From Chrysiogenia bacterium (GTDB lineage: Bacteria; JAGRBM01), in assembly GCA_020434085.1 (NCBI GenBank), contig JAGRBM010000260.1, forward strand, positions 1-11,708: a stretch of DNA of 11,708 nt. Reading direction: 5' to 3'. Shown in pieces: positions 1 through 6,549 of the stretch. Both the position numbers and the translations under genes were made by a program. Numbering within the stretch: position 1 is the first letter of the stretch; the number at the start of each line of letters is the position of its first letter. The notes under the pieces were generated by a model, which saw only the letters and a list, made by a program, of their open reading frames with translations, did no database searches and was not told the DNA's origin.

Positions 1-294
1 CATGCGCTCGCACGCGCGGCTGAGGCGCTCGCGCGTCTGGGCGAGCTCGCTGCGGATCTCGCGCTCGAGCGACCCGGGCGCAAAGGGCCGCAGCGATCCC
101 TCCAGCACGTTGAACTGGCGCGCGACGGGCAGCTCGCCCATGCGCATGAGGTCCTCGTCCTCGACGAGCAGGCCCGAGAGCTCAATGCCCAGATTCGCCG
201 CCAGCTCGGCGGCACTGCGAAAGAAGGCCTCGTCCTGGCCCGTGGTCTCCAGGGCCAGCAGCAGGCGGCGAAACGGTGCGCGCTGCTCGTTCAC
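1..294 (-). CDS. Universal-stress-like conserved protein, N-terminal part (cut by window edge)
   Basis: An open frame runs without a stop from a GTG start at 294 down to base 1, giving 98 residues with the C-terminus outside the window. The start is set by a four-base GTGA overlap with the stop codon of the upstream protease gene, which implies translational coupling. The protein begins with a basic stretch and a hydrophobic segment (FRRLLLALETT). A helix of the type AAELAANLGIELSGLLVEDE follows, then LPVARQF and a charged helix from about residue 75 on. From memory this matches a group of proteobacterial conserved proteins whose N-terminus resembles universal stress proteins (alanine-rich helix, then GLFVED-like strand). 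No nucleotide-binding motif can be checked because the C-terminal half is missing. The function is unknown, and the pairing with a protease only hints at a stress role. Confidence 0.62.
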   Translation of the reverse strand, partial: MNEQRAPFRRLLLALETTGQDEAFFRSAAELAANLGIELSGLLVEDEDLMRMGELPVARQFNVLEGSLRPFAPGSLEREIRSELAQTRERLSRACERM

Positions 295-2777
295 TGCGCG
301 CTCTCCTCGCCGGCGCTCTCATGCTTGCTCTTCTTTCCGGCTTTCTTCCCGGCGGCTTTCGCGCCGACCTTCTCAGGACGATTGAAGTCGCGGGCGCGCT
401 CGGAGAATTTCTCGAGGGTTTTCTCCACTGCGTAATTGATGCTGCCGCGGGGGAACTTGCCGCTCTTGGAGCGCTGGCCGGCGTCCTTGCCGGTGAGGAT
501 TTCAAGCGCCTCGTCGGCGGTGCTCACCGGGTAGATGTGGAACTTTCCCTGTTCAGCGGCTTCGACGACGTCGGGGCGCAGCATGAGGTGCTTCACATTG
601 GACTCGGGGATGATGACGCCCTGCTTGCCGGTGAGGCCGCGGGCCTCGCAGATGTCGAAGAAGCCCTCGATCTTCTCGTTCACCCCGCCGATGGCCTGCA
701 CGTGACCTTGCTGGTTGAGCGAGCCGGTGATCGCCAGCTCCTGATTGATGGGAATGCCCGCAAGGGCGGAGATCAGCGCGCAGGTCTCGGCGGTCGATGC
801 GCTGTCGCCATCGACGCCGCCGTAGGACTGCTCGAAGACGATGGAGGCCGAGAGCGTGATCGGGTGATCGGGCACGTATTTGGAATTGAGATAGCCCGTG
901 AGAATCAGCACGCCCTTGGAGTGGATGTTTCCGCCGAGCTTGGCCTCGCGCTCGATGTCGACGATGCCGCCGCGTCCCATTCGCACGCTGGCGGTGATGC
1001 GGTTGGGTTTGCCGAAGCTGAACTGGCCGAGCTGGTAGACCGCCAGGCCATTGATCTGCCCCACGACGGAGCCGCTGGTATCGATGAGCAGGGTCTCGCG
1101 GACGATTTGTTCCTGCATACGGTCGCGAATGCGGCCCACGCGGAAGATCTCCTCTTCGACGGCGCGGGTGACGTCCTCGGCCGTGACGCTCTCGCGCCCG
1201 GCCTCGCCGGCCCAGTGGTCGGCCTCGCGCAGCAGGTCCGAGAGCTCTTCGGTGAAAGTGGTGAGCTTTTCCGTATCGCCCGTCATCCGGATGCTCTCGT
1301 CGAAAACCCGGGCCACGGCGCCCGCGTCAAAGGGCTTGAGCTCGTTGCGTTCGATGAGCGTCACGAGAAGCCGCGCGTAGGTCTCGTGGTTGTCCTCGGT
1401 GTTGTCGAGCCGGTCGTCGAAGTCGGCGACCACCTTGAAGAGCTTGGAGAACTCCGCATCGTAGGAACTGAGCAGGTAGTAGATCATCGGCTCGCCCAGC
1501 AGGACGATCTTGAGGTTGAGCGGAATGCGCTCGGGTTCGATGGAAACCGTGCTCACGAGGCTGAGCATCTCGCCGGCCGACTCGATGCGGATGCAGCCGG
1601 CGTTGAGGGCGCGCTTCAAGCTTTCCCACGAAAACGGCTGGGTGAGCAGCTTGCGCGCGTCGAGGATGAGATACCCGCCGTTGGCCTGGTGCAGCGCGCC
1701 CGGCCGGATGAGGGTGAAGTCGGTGATCAGGGCGCCGAACTGGGCCTGGTGCTCGATGCGGCCGATCAGGTTGGCCAGGGTGGGGTGATCCTCGAAGACA
1801 ACGGGCGCGCCCTCGGTCTTCGAGTGATCGACCAGCACGTTGACCTCGTAGCGGTGGAAGAAGGCCGGATCGACCATTGGCCCGCCCGGCATGCCGGGCA
1901 TTCCGCCCTGTCCCTCGCCGCCCTGTCCGCTGCTGAGCACGAAGGTGGCGGCATTCTCGACGACGTCGTCGCGCACGGCATCGAGGTGCGCGATCACCTC
2001 GGGCAGAGCTTCGTAGTCGCGGGAGATTTCCTTGATCAGGTGGCTGACGGCCAGCGTCGTCACCTCGCGGTTGAGCTGGCGGATCTGCTCGCGCTCTTCC
2101 TTTTCGAGCTGCGGCACCCGTGCGAAGGCTTCCTGCAGGGGCTCCTGCAGCTCCTGCATCTCGTTTTCGATACGTTCGCGCTCTTCTTCAGGGAGCTTGC
2201 CGAACTGCTCGGGGTTGAGGACCTCGCCGTCCTTCATCGGTGCGAGCCCCAGGCCCATGGGCGTGCGGATGAGCGCGATCTCCCGCTCGCGCGCGGCTTC
2301 CTGCACGCCGCGGAAGACCTTCTCGTGTTCTTCCTTGAAGTGCTCTTCGATCGCCTTGCGGCGCGTGCGGTAATCGTCGCTCTCGAAGGCAGCGGGAATG
2401 GCGACCTTGAGCTCCTCGATGAAGGCGCTCATGCGGTCGCGCAGGGTCACTGCCTTGCCGGCGGGTAGTTCCAGCGCCTCGGGTTTCTTGTCGTCGGCGA
2501 AGTTGTTGACGTAGCACCAGTCGTTTGGCGTCGCTTCTTTCTGGGCGGCCTGTTCGAGAAACTGGCGGATGACCTGGTACTTGCCCGTCTGCTGGGGCCC
2601 CATGGCGAAGAGGTTGTAGCCCTTCTTCTCGATGCCGATGCCGAAACGGATGGCGGCGACGGCCCGGTCCTGCCCGACGATCTCCTCGAGGGGCTTGAGC
2701 TCTTTGGTGGTCTTGAAGGAAAAGCGCGCGGGGTCAAAGGCGCGGCGCAGCTCCTTCGCGCTGAGGGCGTTGGGCAT
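291..2777 (-). CDS. LonB-like ATP-dependent protease (AAA_32 / Lon_C family)
   Basis: This 828-residue cytoplasmic protein fits the Lon-related protease family, distinct from classical LonA, that degrades misfolded or regulatory proteins. The N-terminal AAA+ part has a Walker A-like loop at residues 60-67 (G-P-Q-Q-T-G-K-Y). It is interrupted by a long charged coiled-coil insert at about 140-260 and a Gly/Met-rich loop at 283-302. A Walker B-like strand, GGYLILD, lies at 367-373, and a LID-type helical region reaches about 560. The C-terminal Lon protease domain (about 565-765) has the Ser-Lys dyad: Ser659 in GDSAS and Lys702 in GVNEKIEGF. A lysine-rich tail closes the protein. The start is supported by GGGAG eight bases upstream of the ATG. 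Tyr67 replaces the usual Ser/Thr after the Walker lysine, so nucleotide binding may be altered. It follows the SRPBCC gene after 105 bases and is coupled to the next gene. Confidence 0.93.
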   Translation of the reverse strand: MPNALSAKELRRAFDPARFSFKTTKELKPLEEIVGQDRAVAAIRFGIGIEKKGYNLFAMGPQQTGKYQVIRQFLEQAAQKEATPNDWCYVNNFADDKKPEALELPAGKAVTLRDRMSAFIEELKVAIPAAFESDDYRTRRKAIEEHFKEEHEKVFRGVQEAAREREIALIRTPMGLGLAPMKDGEVLNPEQFGKLPEEERERIENEMQELQEPLQEAFARVPQLEKEEREQIRQLNREVTTLAVSHLIKEISRDYEALPEVIAHLDAVRDDVVENAATFVLSSGQGGEGQGGMPGMPGGPMVDPAFFHRYEVNVLVDHSKTEGAPVVFEDHPTLANLIGRIEHQAQFGALITDFTLIRPGALHQANGGYLILDARKLLTQPFSWESLKRALNAGCIRIESAGEMLSLVSTVSIEPERIPLNLKIVLLGEPMIYYLLSSYDAEFSKLFKVVADFDDRLDNTEDNHETYARLLVTLIERNELKPFDAGAVARVFDESIRMTGDTEKLTTFTEELSDLLREADHWAGEAGRESVTAEDVTRAVEEEIFRVGRIRDRMQEQIVRETLLIDTSGSVVGQINGLAVYQLGQFSFGKPNRITASVRMGRGGIVDIEREAKLGGNIHSKGVLILTGYLNSKYVPDHPITLSASIVFEQSYGGVDGDSASTAETCALISALAGIPINQELAITGSLNQQGHVQAIGGVNEKIEGFFDICEARGLTGKQGVIIPESNVKHLMLRPDVVEAAEQGKFHIYPVSTADEALEILTGKDAGQRSKSGKFPRGSINYAVEKTLEKFSERARDFNRPEKVGAKAAGKKAGKKSKHESAGEESAQ

Positions 2778-2832
2778 CAGTCAAACTCCCGTGCGAAAAA
2801 GCGGGAAACATTCCCGGATGCGCCCATGATGC

Positions 2833-2863
2833 AACCGCGCCTCGCGAAGGGCAAGGCGCGGTT
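2833..2863 (-). terminator. GC-rich hairpin between SRPBCC and Lon-like genes
   Basis: A perfect nine-base inverted repeat (AACCGCGCC at 2833-2841, GGCGCGGTT at 2855-2863) with a 13-base loop lies 20 bases after the SRPBCC stop on the minus strand and about 55 bases before the protease start codon. No U-run follows it (the next bases on the minus strand are GCATCATGG), so it is not a classical intrinsic terminator. It may act as a partial terminator, an mRNA stabiliser or an attenuator that separates expression of the metabolic genes from the protease. Confidence 0.35.
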
Positions 2864-2882
2864 TCGGCGGCCGGGAGCGGCC

Positions 2883-3338
2883 TCAGGCCGCGCGGGACTT
2901 CGCGCCAAAATAGGCGAGAAGGTCCTCGGCCCAGGCGCTGTCGAACTTGAAGATCAGCCCATTGGCGGGTTTGGTGAGGTAACCCAGCAGCCCGTGGGAA
3001 TACTCGCGCTGCAACAGCCGGCAGCGGCCGCTTCCCAGGTCCGTCAGCTCGAATCGGTGGCCCATGGTGAAAACCGGTGTGCGAACGCCCCACTCCATGA
3101 CGCGTCCTTCTTCATATTCCTGGATGGTGAGCGGCGCGAGCGTCAGCGGCGCCATGTTGGTGCGGAAGGCGATCTTGTAGCCCACGCGCCAGTCCCCGCT
3201 GGAGATGGCGTAGGACTTCGAGACCCCGCGCACCCAGCTTGACCAATTGTCGATGTCCTTGAGCAGGGCGAACACCTCGGCCGCCGGCGCATCGATTTCG
3301 ATTGTCTGGTTGATCATCTCATTTTCAAAGATCGGCAT
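2883..3338 (-). CDS. SRPBCC-family (polyketide cyclase/START-like) protein
   Basis: This 151-residue protein shows the SRPBCC (Bet v1/START-like) pattern. An opening strand, NQTIEIDAPAAEVFALLKDI, is followed by DNWSSWVRGV, then several beta-strands (VGYKIAFRTNM, LTIQEYEEGRVMEWGV, HRFELTDLGSGRCRLLQREY). A long C-terminal helix starts near KFDSAWAEDLLAYF. Such proteins form a deep hydrophobic pocket for lipids, aromatic polyketides or similar ligands, and some are enzymes; the ligand cannot be read from sequence. I chose the ATG at 3338 because GGGAGGG lies nine bases upstream. An in-frame ATG at 3401 would add 21 poorly structured residues and overlap the upstream dehydrogenase gene. It lies 43 bases after that gene on the same strand and probably shares its transcript. 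A GCGGCC-TCA-GGCCGC palindrome is centred on its stop codon. Confidence 0.85.
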   Translation of the reverse strand: MPIFENEMINQTIEIDAPAAEVFALLKDIDNWSSWVRGVSKSYAISSGDWRVGYKIAFRTNMAPLTLAPLTIQEYEEGRVMEWGVRTPVFTMGHRFELTDLGSGRCRLLQREYSHGLLGYLTKPANGLIFKFDSAWAEDLLAYFGAKSRAA

Positions 3339-3381
3339 TTGAGAAGTCCCTCCCGGATCGGGTTCGTTGCAGGTAAATGGT

Positions 3382-4563
3382 TCAGGCCCACGCGCGCTCA
3401 AGCAGTCCCAGGGCGTCTTCGTAGTCCACTTCCACCGGGTTGAATGCCAGCGCGCCGTCGTCGAGGGTCATGCGCGCAAGGGTGGGGAGCTGTTCTTTTT
3501 CGACCTTGTGGGTCTCGGTGAGCGTGCGCGGCAGGCCGCAACGCTCGTGGAGCTGGTCACGCATCCGGCGGATGCTGCGGATGGCGGCGCGGGCGCGCTC
3601 TGGCGCCGGGGTGCGCGCGTAGCTCTCGGCGCCCTCAAGGTAGAGAAGCAGCTCGCCGATATCCTGCGCGGATGCTTCGAGGTTGTATTCGAGGGCGTAG
3701 GGAAGCAGCAGGCTCATGCACGCGCCGTGATGAAGGTGGCAGAGCGCGCCGAGCTGGTGGCCGATCGAATGCACCACGCCGGTCATGGAGTTCGAGAACG
3801 CGATGCCCGCCATGGTGGCCGCTTCGGCAAGGGCCAGGCGTCCTTCCACGTTCTTGGGATCGTCGATCACGGCCAGCAGGTTCTCCGAGATTTTCTTGAT
3901 GGCGGCCGTGGCGTAGGCGTCACTGATCGGATTCTTCGCCATGCAGATGTAGGCCTCGATTGCGTGGGTCATGGCGTCCATGGCCGTGGCGGCCGTGAGG
4001 TGCGGTGGCAGGCTCATGGTCATGCGCGGATCGACGATGGCGGCGTTGGGCAGCAGGAAGGGCGAGGCGAAGGGCAGCTTCACGCCGCGGTCCTTGTCCG
4101 AGATCACCGCAACGAGCGTGACTTCGGAACCCGTGCCCGCGGTGGTGGGGATCGCAAAGCTCGGGCGCAGCGGGCGCTTGAGAGCCCCGGCGCCGGTGTA
4201 GGCCGCGAGGTCGCTCGCGTTCTCGGAAGCCAGGATGTTGATCCCCTTGCTCGTGTCCATGACCGATCCGCCGCCCACGGCGATGATGGAGTCGCACTTC
4301 GAGTCGCGCCAGATCTGCGCGCCCTGGGTGACGATCCTGGTCGAGGAATCGGGCGGCACGTCGTCGAAGATTGCGCCCACTTCGATGCCGCCCTCTTCGA
4401 GGGCGGTGGTGACGTGTTCGAGAAGCCCGACGGCGACGACGCCCTTGTCGGTGACGATCATGGGGCGCTCGGCGCCCAGCGCGCGCAGCTCGAAGGCCAT
4501 GTGTTCGAGCGCGCTCGTTCCAGCGAGTACTTTGACGGGGCAGAAGAATTCATAGAAGGACAT
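3382..4563 (-). CDS. Iron-containing alcohol dehydrogenase
   Basis: At 393 residues this is the usual length for group III (Fe-dependent) alcohol dehydrogenases, which interconvert alcohols and aldehydes with NAD(P)H. The nucleotide-binding loop is GGGSVMDTSKGI at about 97-108, followed by the family signature TAGTGSEVT at 141-149. By comparison with E. coli FucO the metal ligands are Asp196 and His200 (DAMTHAIEAY), His265 (VHSIGH) and His279 (HHG); all are present, so the enzyme should be active. The N-terminus YEFFCPVKVLAG fits a cytoplasmic protein without signal peptide. GAGG lies nine bases upstream of the ATG. The gene starts 11 bases after the SCP2-like gene and is followed by the SRPBCC gene. 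This suggests an operon handling lipid-like or hydrocarbon-derived alcohols and aldehydes; the substrate is inference. Confidence 0.94.
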   Translation of the reverse strand: MSFYEFFCPVKVLAGTSALEHMAFELRALGAERPMIVTDKGVVAVGLLEHVTTALEEGGIEVGAIFDDVPPDSSTRIVTQGAQIWRDSKCDSIIAVGGGSVMDTSKGINILASENASDLAAYTGAGALKRPLRPSFAIPTTAGTGSEVTLVAVISDKDRGVKLPFASPFLLPNAAIVDPRMTMSLPPHLTAATAMDAMTHAIEAYICMAKNPISDAYATAAIKKISENLLAVIDDPKNVEGRLALAEAATMAGIAFSNSMTGVVHSIGHQLGALCHLHHGACMSLLLPYALEYNLEASAQDIGELLLYLEGAESYARTPAPERARAAIRSIRRMRDQLHERCGLPRTLTETHKVEKEQLPTLARMTLDDGALAFNPVEVDYEDALGLLERAWA

Positions 4564-4574
4564 GACTTGGAACC

Positions 4575-5105
4575 TCAGCTCAGCGTGTTGCCGATGAATT
4601 TCGAATAGATGTCGATGGCCAGGCGGACTTTCTCGCCCGGCTCGAGGGTGGGGTAGCGCTTGATCGCGCGCTTTCCAATGAAGGCCGGCAGGATGAGCGC
4701 TTCCAGGCGGTTGAAGATGCGCACCATGCGCATGGCGTGGGCGATCTCGCCGTCGACGACCATGCGGTCGTTGGCAAAAGCGCGTGCGGTGCCTTCCTGG
4801 AAGGCGAGTACGAGGTAGGCGTGGCGCAGGTGCTTGAACTGGATCGAGAGCGTGGGCTTTTCGCTCAGCCCATCCGCGGCGAATTCAAGGCAGCCATCAC
4901 TCGTGCTGCGGAGCTGGAAGCCCGGGCCCGAGGGCAGGGTGGTCATCTCGAAGGTGTAGCCGTCGGGGAAACCCTTGAGCTCTTCGCGGATGACACCGTC
5001 GGTCTGGCTGGCGGCGGCCAGCGCGCGGCCGAAGATGGCCATCATCGCGCTCACGTAGCCGCGGACCACCGCCGTGGGCGGCTGCTTGGAAAGCGATTTC
5101 AGCAT
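4575..5105 (-). CDS. SCP2-like sterol/lipid-binding domain protein
   Basis: The protein has 176 residues from the preferred start. The central part (about 75-140) reads as an SCP2-type fold: a strand with LSIQFKHLRHAYLVL, then GTARAFANDRMVVDGEIAHAMRMVRIFNRLEALILP. This is the pattern of a low-level activity helix followed by a G-rich turn and amphipathic helices that line a lipid pocket. No signal peptide or membrane segment is seen. I chose the ATG at 5105 because GTGAGG lies about seven bases upstream. An in-frame ATG at 5159 would add 18 Pro/Arg-rich residues and has no clear ribosome binding site. The gene ends 11 bases before the iron alcohol dehydrogenase start, so co-transcription is likely. 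The family call rests on pattern recall and is less certain than the neighbours. Confidence 0.6.
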   Translation of the reverse strand: MLKSLSKQPPTAVVRGYVSAMMAIFGRALAAASQTDGVIREELKGFPDGYTFEMTTLPSGPGFQLRSTSDGCLEFAADGLSEKPTLSIQFKHLRHAYLVLAFQEGTARAFANDRMVVDGEIAHAMRMVRIFNRLEALILPAFIGKRAIKRYPTLEPGEKVRLAIDIYSKFIGNTLS

Positions 5106-5195
5106 TGGGAGCCTCACCGGCGGCGCGTCTTCGGAGGGTGGCCGCCCGCCGCGTTTCATAGCACGAACCGGCCGGTCCAGTCAGTTCCGCGCAAT

Positions 5196-5222
5196 GAAAA
5201 AGCGGCCCCATTGGGGGCCGCT
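5196..5222 (-). terminator. Intrinsic terminator of the ferritin-like gene
   Basis: On the minus strand a nine-pair perfect stem (AGCGGCCCC with GGGGCCGCT) and a four-base loop are followed by TTTTTC. It lies 30 bases after the stop codon at 5252 and before the SCP2-like gene, so it should end the diiron-protein transcript and separate it from the downstream operon, perhaps with read-through. Confidence 0.88.
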
Positions 5223-5251
5223 TAGGCTGGATGCATTGACGCGCGAGTCAG

Positions 5252-6271
5252 TTACGCGCCCACGATGTTCTCCATCGTGTCAACATCGGTGACCGCCCAG
5301 TCCTCGAATTTCAGGATGTCGAGCTCGGGGGCGGCGAAGCGCTCGCGAAGGCTGCCGGTGAGCAGGCCGATGCGCTTGAGGTTGGGCACGATCTTGCTGA
5401 AGAGCATCTTGCGGAACTCCTTCATGGCCGGCGACTGCATGTTGAGGTCCACGCACTCCTTGACGGGAAGGCCCAGGCGCTCGAAGACTTCTTCTCCCGA
5501 GAAGCGGTCGCGCATGAGCATGGCGGCTTCGTAGACGAAGTCCTGGCGCTCCTGGAATTCCTTCTCGCTCATGTCGTTGTACATGTCTTTTAAAGTCAGC
5601 ACGCCGAAGGCCACGTGGCGGGCTTCGTCGAGCATGACGTACTTGGTCAGATCCTTGATGAGCGGCTCGCTGGTGAAGGTGTGGATGAACTGGAAGGCGG
5701 CCAGCGCGAGGCCCTCGACCATGATCTGCATCCCCAGATACTTCATGTCCCAGCGCGAGTCGGTGAGGATGAGATCCAGAAGCCGCTTGAGATGCGAGTT
5801 GATCGGATACTCGAGTTCCATCTTCTCGCGCAGGTACTTGTCATAGACCTCGACGTGGCGCGCCTCGTCCATCACCTGGGTGGAGGCGTAGAACTTGGCA
5901 TCGGTGAGCGGCACGGCGTCGACGATCTGCGCGGTGGCCAGCAGCGCGCCCTGCTCGCCGTGGAGAAACTGCGAGAGGGTCCAGGCCTGCTGCTCGTGAC
6001 GAAGGCGCCCGATTTCCTTGGGCGTGAATTTTCGCCAGATGTCGGTGCCATAGAGCCCGTTCTGCTGGTCGGGCATGTATTCCTTTTCGGGATCGACGTC
6101 GATGCTCCAGTCGAGCTGGGTCTGCGCATTCCACTGCGCGCCCTTGGCCGTCTCATAGAGCCGGCGCAGGTCCTGCTTGAAGGTCTCGTAGCTCCAGCTG
6201 TAGGCGGTGGGGAAGGTGCAGTCGACGAGGTCCACCAGGTTCTCTTTGTTGTCAATGAGGTTCTCGACCAT
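5252..6271 (-). CDS. Ferritin-like diiron protein (R2-like/AurF-like oxygenase or oxidase)
   Basis: This 339-residue soluble protein carries a complete carboxylate-bridged diiron site in the order of a ribonucleotide-reductase-R2-like four-helix bundle: Glu106 (HGEQ), Glu136 and His139 (DEARH), Glu186 (MVEG), and Glu216 and His219 (DEARH). Such proteins use dioxygen to hydroxylate, oxidise or desaturate organic substrates; the class also includes AurF-type N-oxygenases and R2-like ligand-binding oxidases. No radical-bearing tyrosine can be assigned with confidence, so I do not call it a ribonucleotide reductase. AAGGAG sits eight bases upstream of the ATG, a strong ribosome binding site. It has its own terminator and lies upstream of the SCP2-like/ADH/SRPBCC genes. 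This fits an oxygenase feeding alcohol or aldehyde to the dehydrogenase, but that link is inference. Confidence 0.88.
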   Translation of the reverse strand: MVENLIDNKENLVDLVDCTFPTAYSWSYETFKQDLRRLYETAKGAQWNAQTQLDWSIDVDPEKEYMPDQQNGLYGTDIWRKFTPKEIGRLRHEQQAWTLSQFLHGEQGALLATAQIVDAVPLTDAKFYASTQVMDEARHVEVYDKYLREKMELEYPINSHLKRLLDLILTDSRWDMKYLGMQIMVEGLALAAFQFIHTFTSEPLIKDLTKYVMLDEARHVAFGVLTLKDMYNDMSEKEFQERQDFVYEAAMLMRDRFSGEEVFERLGLPVKECVDLNMQSPAMKEFRKMLFSKIVPNLKRIGLLTGSLRERFAAPELDILKFEDWAVTDVDTMENIVGA

Positions 6272-6338
6272 TGGGAGGGCTCCTTAACTCTCGCGCGATG
6301 CGCGGATCGGGTGCTTTGACGGGCCCCACAAGGGTATC

Positions 6339-6350
6339 GACCAATCGGTC
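6339..6350 (-). promoter_or_regulatory. Possible TetR-type operator upstream of the diiron gene
   Basis: GACC-AATC-GGTC is a 12-base palindrome with one mismatched pair, 68 bases upstream of the diiron-protein ATG. On the minus strand it reads TGACCGATTGGTC, similar in shape to operators of TetR-family regulators of acyl/lipid genes. It lies between weak -35/-10-like hexamers (TTGCGC and ATACCC, 17 apart). No regulator gene is in the window, so this is a suggestion only. Confidence 0.3.
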
Positions 6351-6379
6351 AGCGGCGCAAGCCGCACCGCGGCGAAGCA

Positions 6380-6412
6380 ATGCACCAGCCCTGTGCGTGC
6401 AACTTGCAAGAT
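6380..6412 (+). promoter_or_regulatory. Upstream activator site A (CGTGCA-N3-TGCA block)
   Basis: The block reads TGCAC, seven bases, GTGCGTGCA, three bases, TGCA, one base, GAT. Its core is a near-palindrome: CGTGCA (6396-6401), ACT, TGCAAG (6405-6410). The same block with the same internal spacing occurs at 9755-9787 upstream of the second glycosidase gene. It lies about 85 bases upstream of a sigma-54-like element, the typical place for an enhancer bound by a sigma-54 activator. The proposed binder is the activator encoded at 7883-9745. That assignment is inference from the shared sites and the gene order. Confidence 0.62.
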
Positions 6413-6496
6413 CGGGAAAAAAGCGCCGGTCCGGGTCGGCCGGGGGCTTCAGCGGAATCCGCAACAATTCCAGCCAGTTTCAGGGGATCCGCCGGG

Positions 6497-6513
6497 TTGG
6501 CACGTTCCGTGGA
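6497..6513 (+). promoter_or_regulatory. Sigma-54-like -24/-12 promoter of the GH-A glycosidase gene
   Basis: TTGGCACG-TTCC-GTGGA matches the sigma-54 consensus TTGGCACG-N4-TTGCW perfectly in the -24 part. The -12 part has GG where the consensus has GC. The expected transcript start is near 6524, leaving a leader of about 26 bases before the ATG at 6550. The same motif, with the same GG in the -12 box, precedes the second glycosidase gene. Confidence 0.6.
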
Positions 6514-6549
6514 TTGCAGCAATGCACAACCCGCTCACTGGAGATCGTC

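Noticed and set aside
276-2468. Long plus-strand open frame of 730 codons opposite the protease
   Set aside because: It is the mirror of a clear Lon-like gene. The product is full of His/Asp/Arg repeats without domain motifs, as expected for antisense frames in high-GC DNA.
3339-3401. Upstream ATG for the SRPBCC protein
   Set aside because: It would overlap the dehydrogenase gene, add 21 unstructured residues and ignore the strong GGGAGGG before the ATG at 3338.
3367-4608. Long plus-strand open frame opposite the iron alcohol dehydrogenase
   Set aside because: The minus-strand frame has all catalytic motifs. The plus frame has low-complexity Gly/His/Asp composition and no recognisable domain.
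5106-5159. Upstream ATG for the SCP2-like protein
   Set aside because: There is no ribosome binding site before it and the added residues are Pro/Arg-rich, while the ATG at 5105 has a good GTGAGG.
6498-6518. Pairing of TGGCAC with TTGCA at 6514-6518 as a consensus -24/-12 promoter
   Set aside because: The GG-to-GC spacing would be five bases too long; sigma-54 promoters tolerate almost no spacing change.
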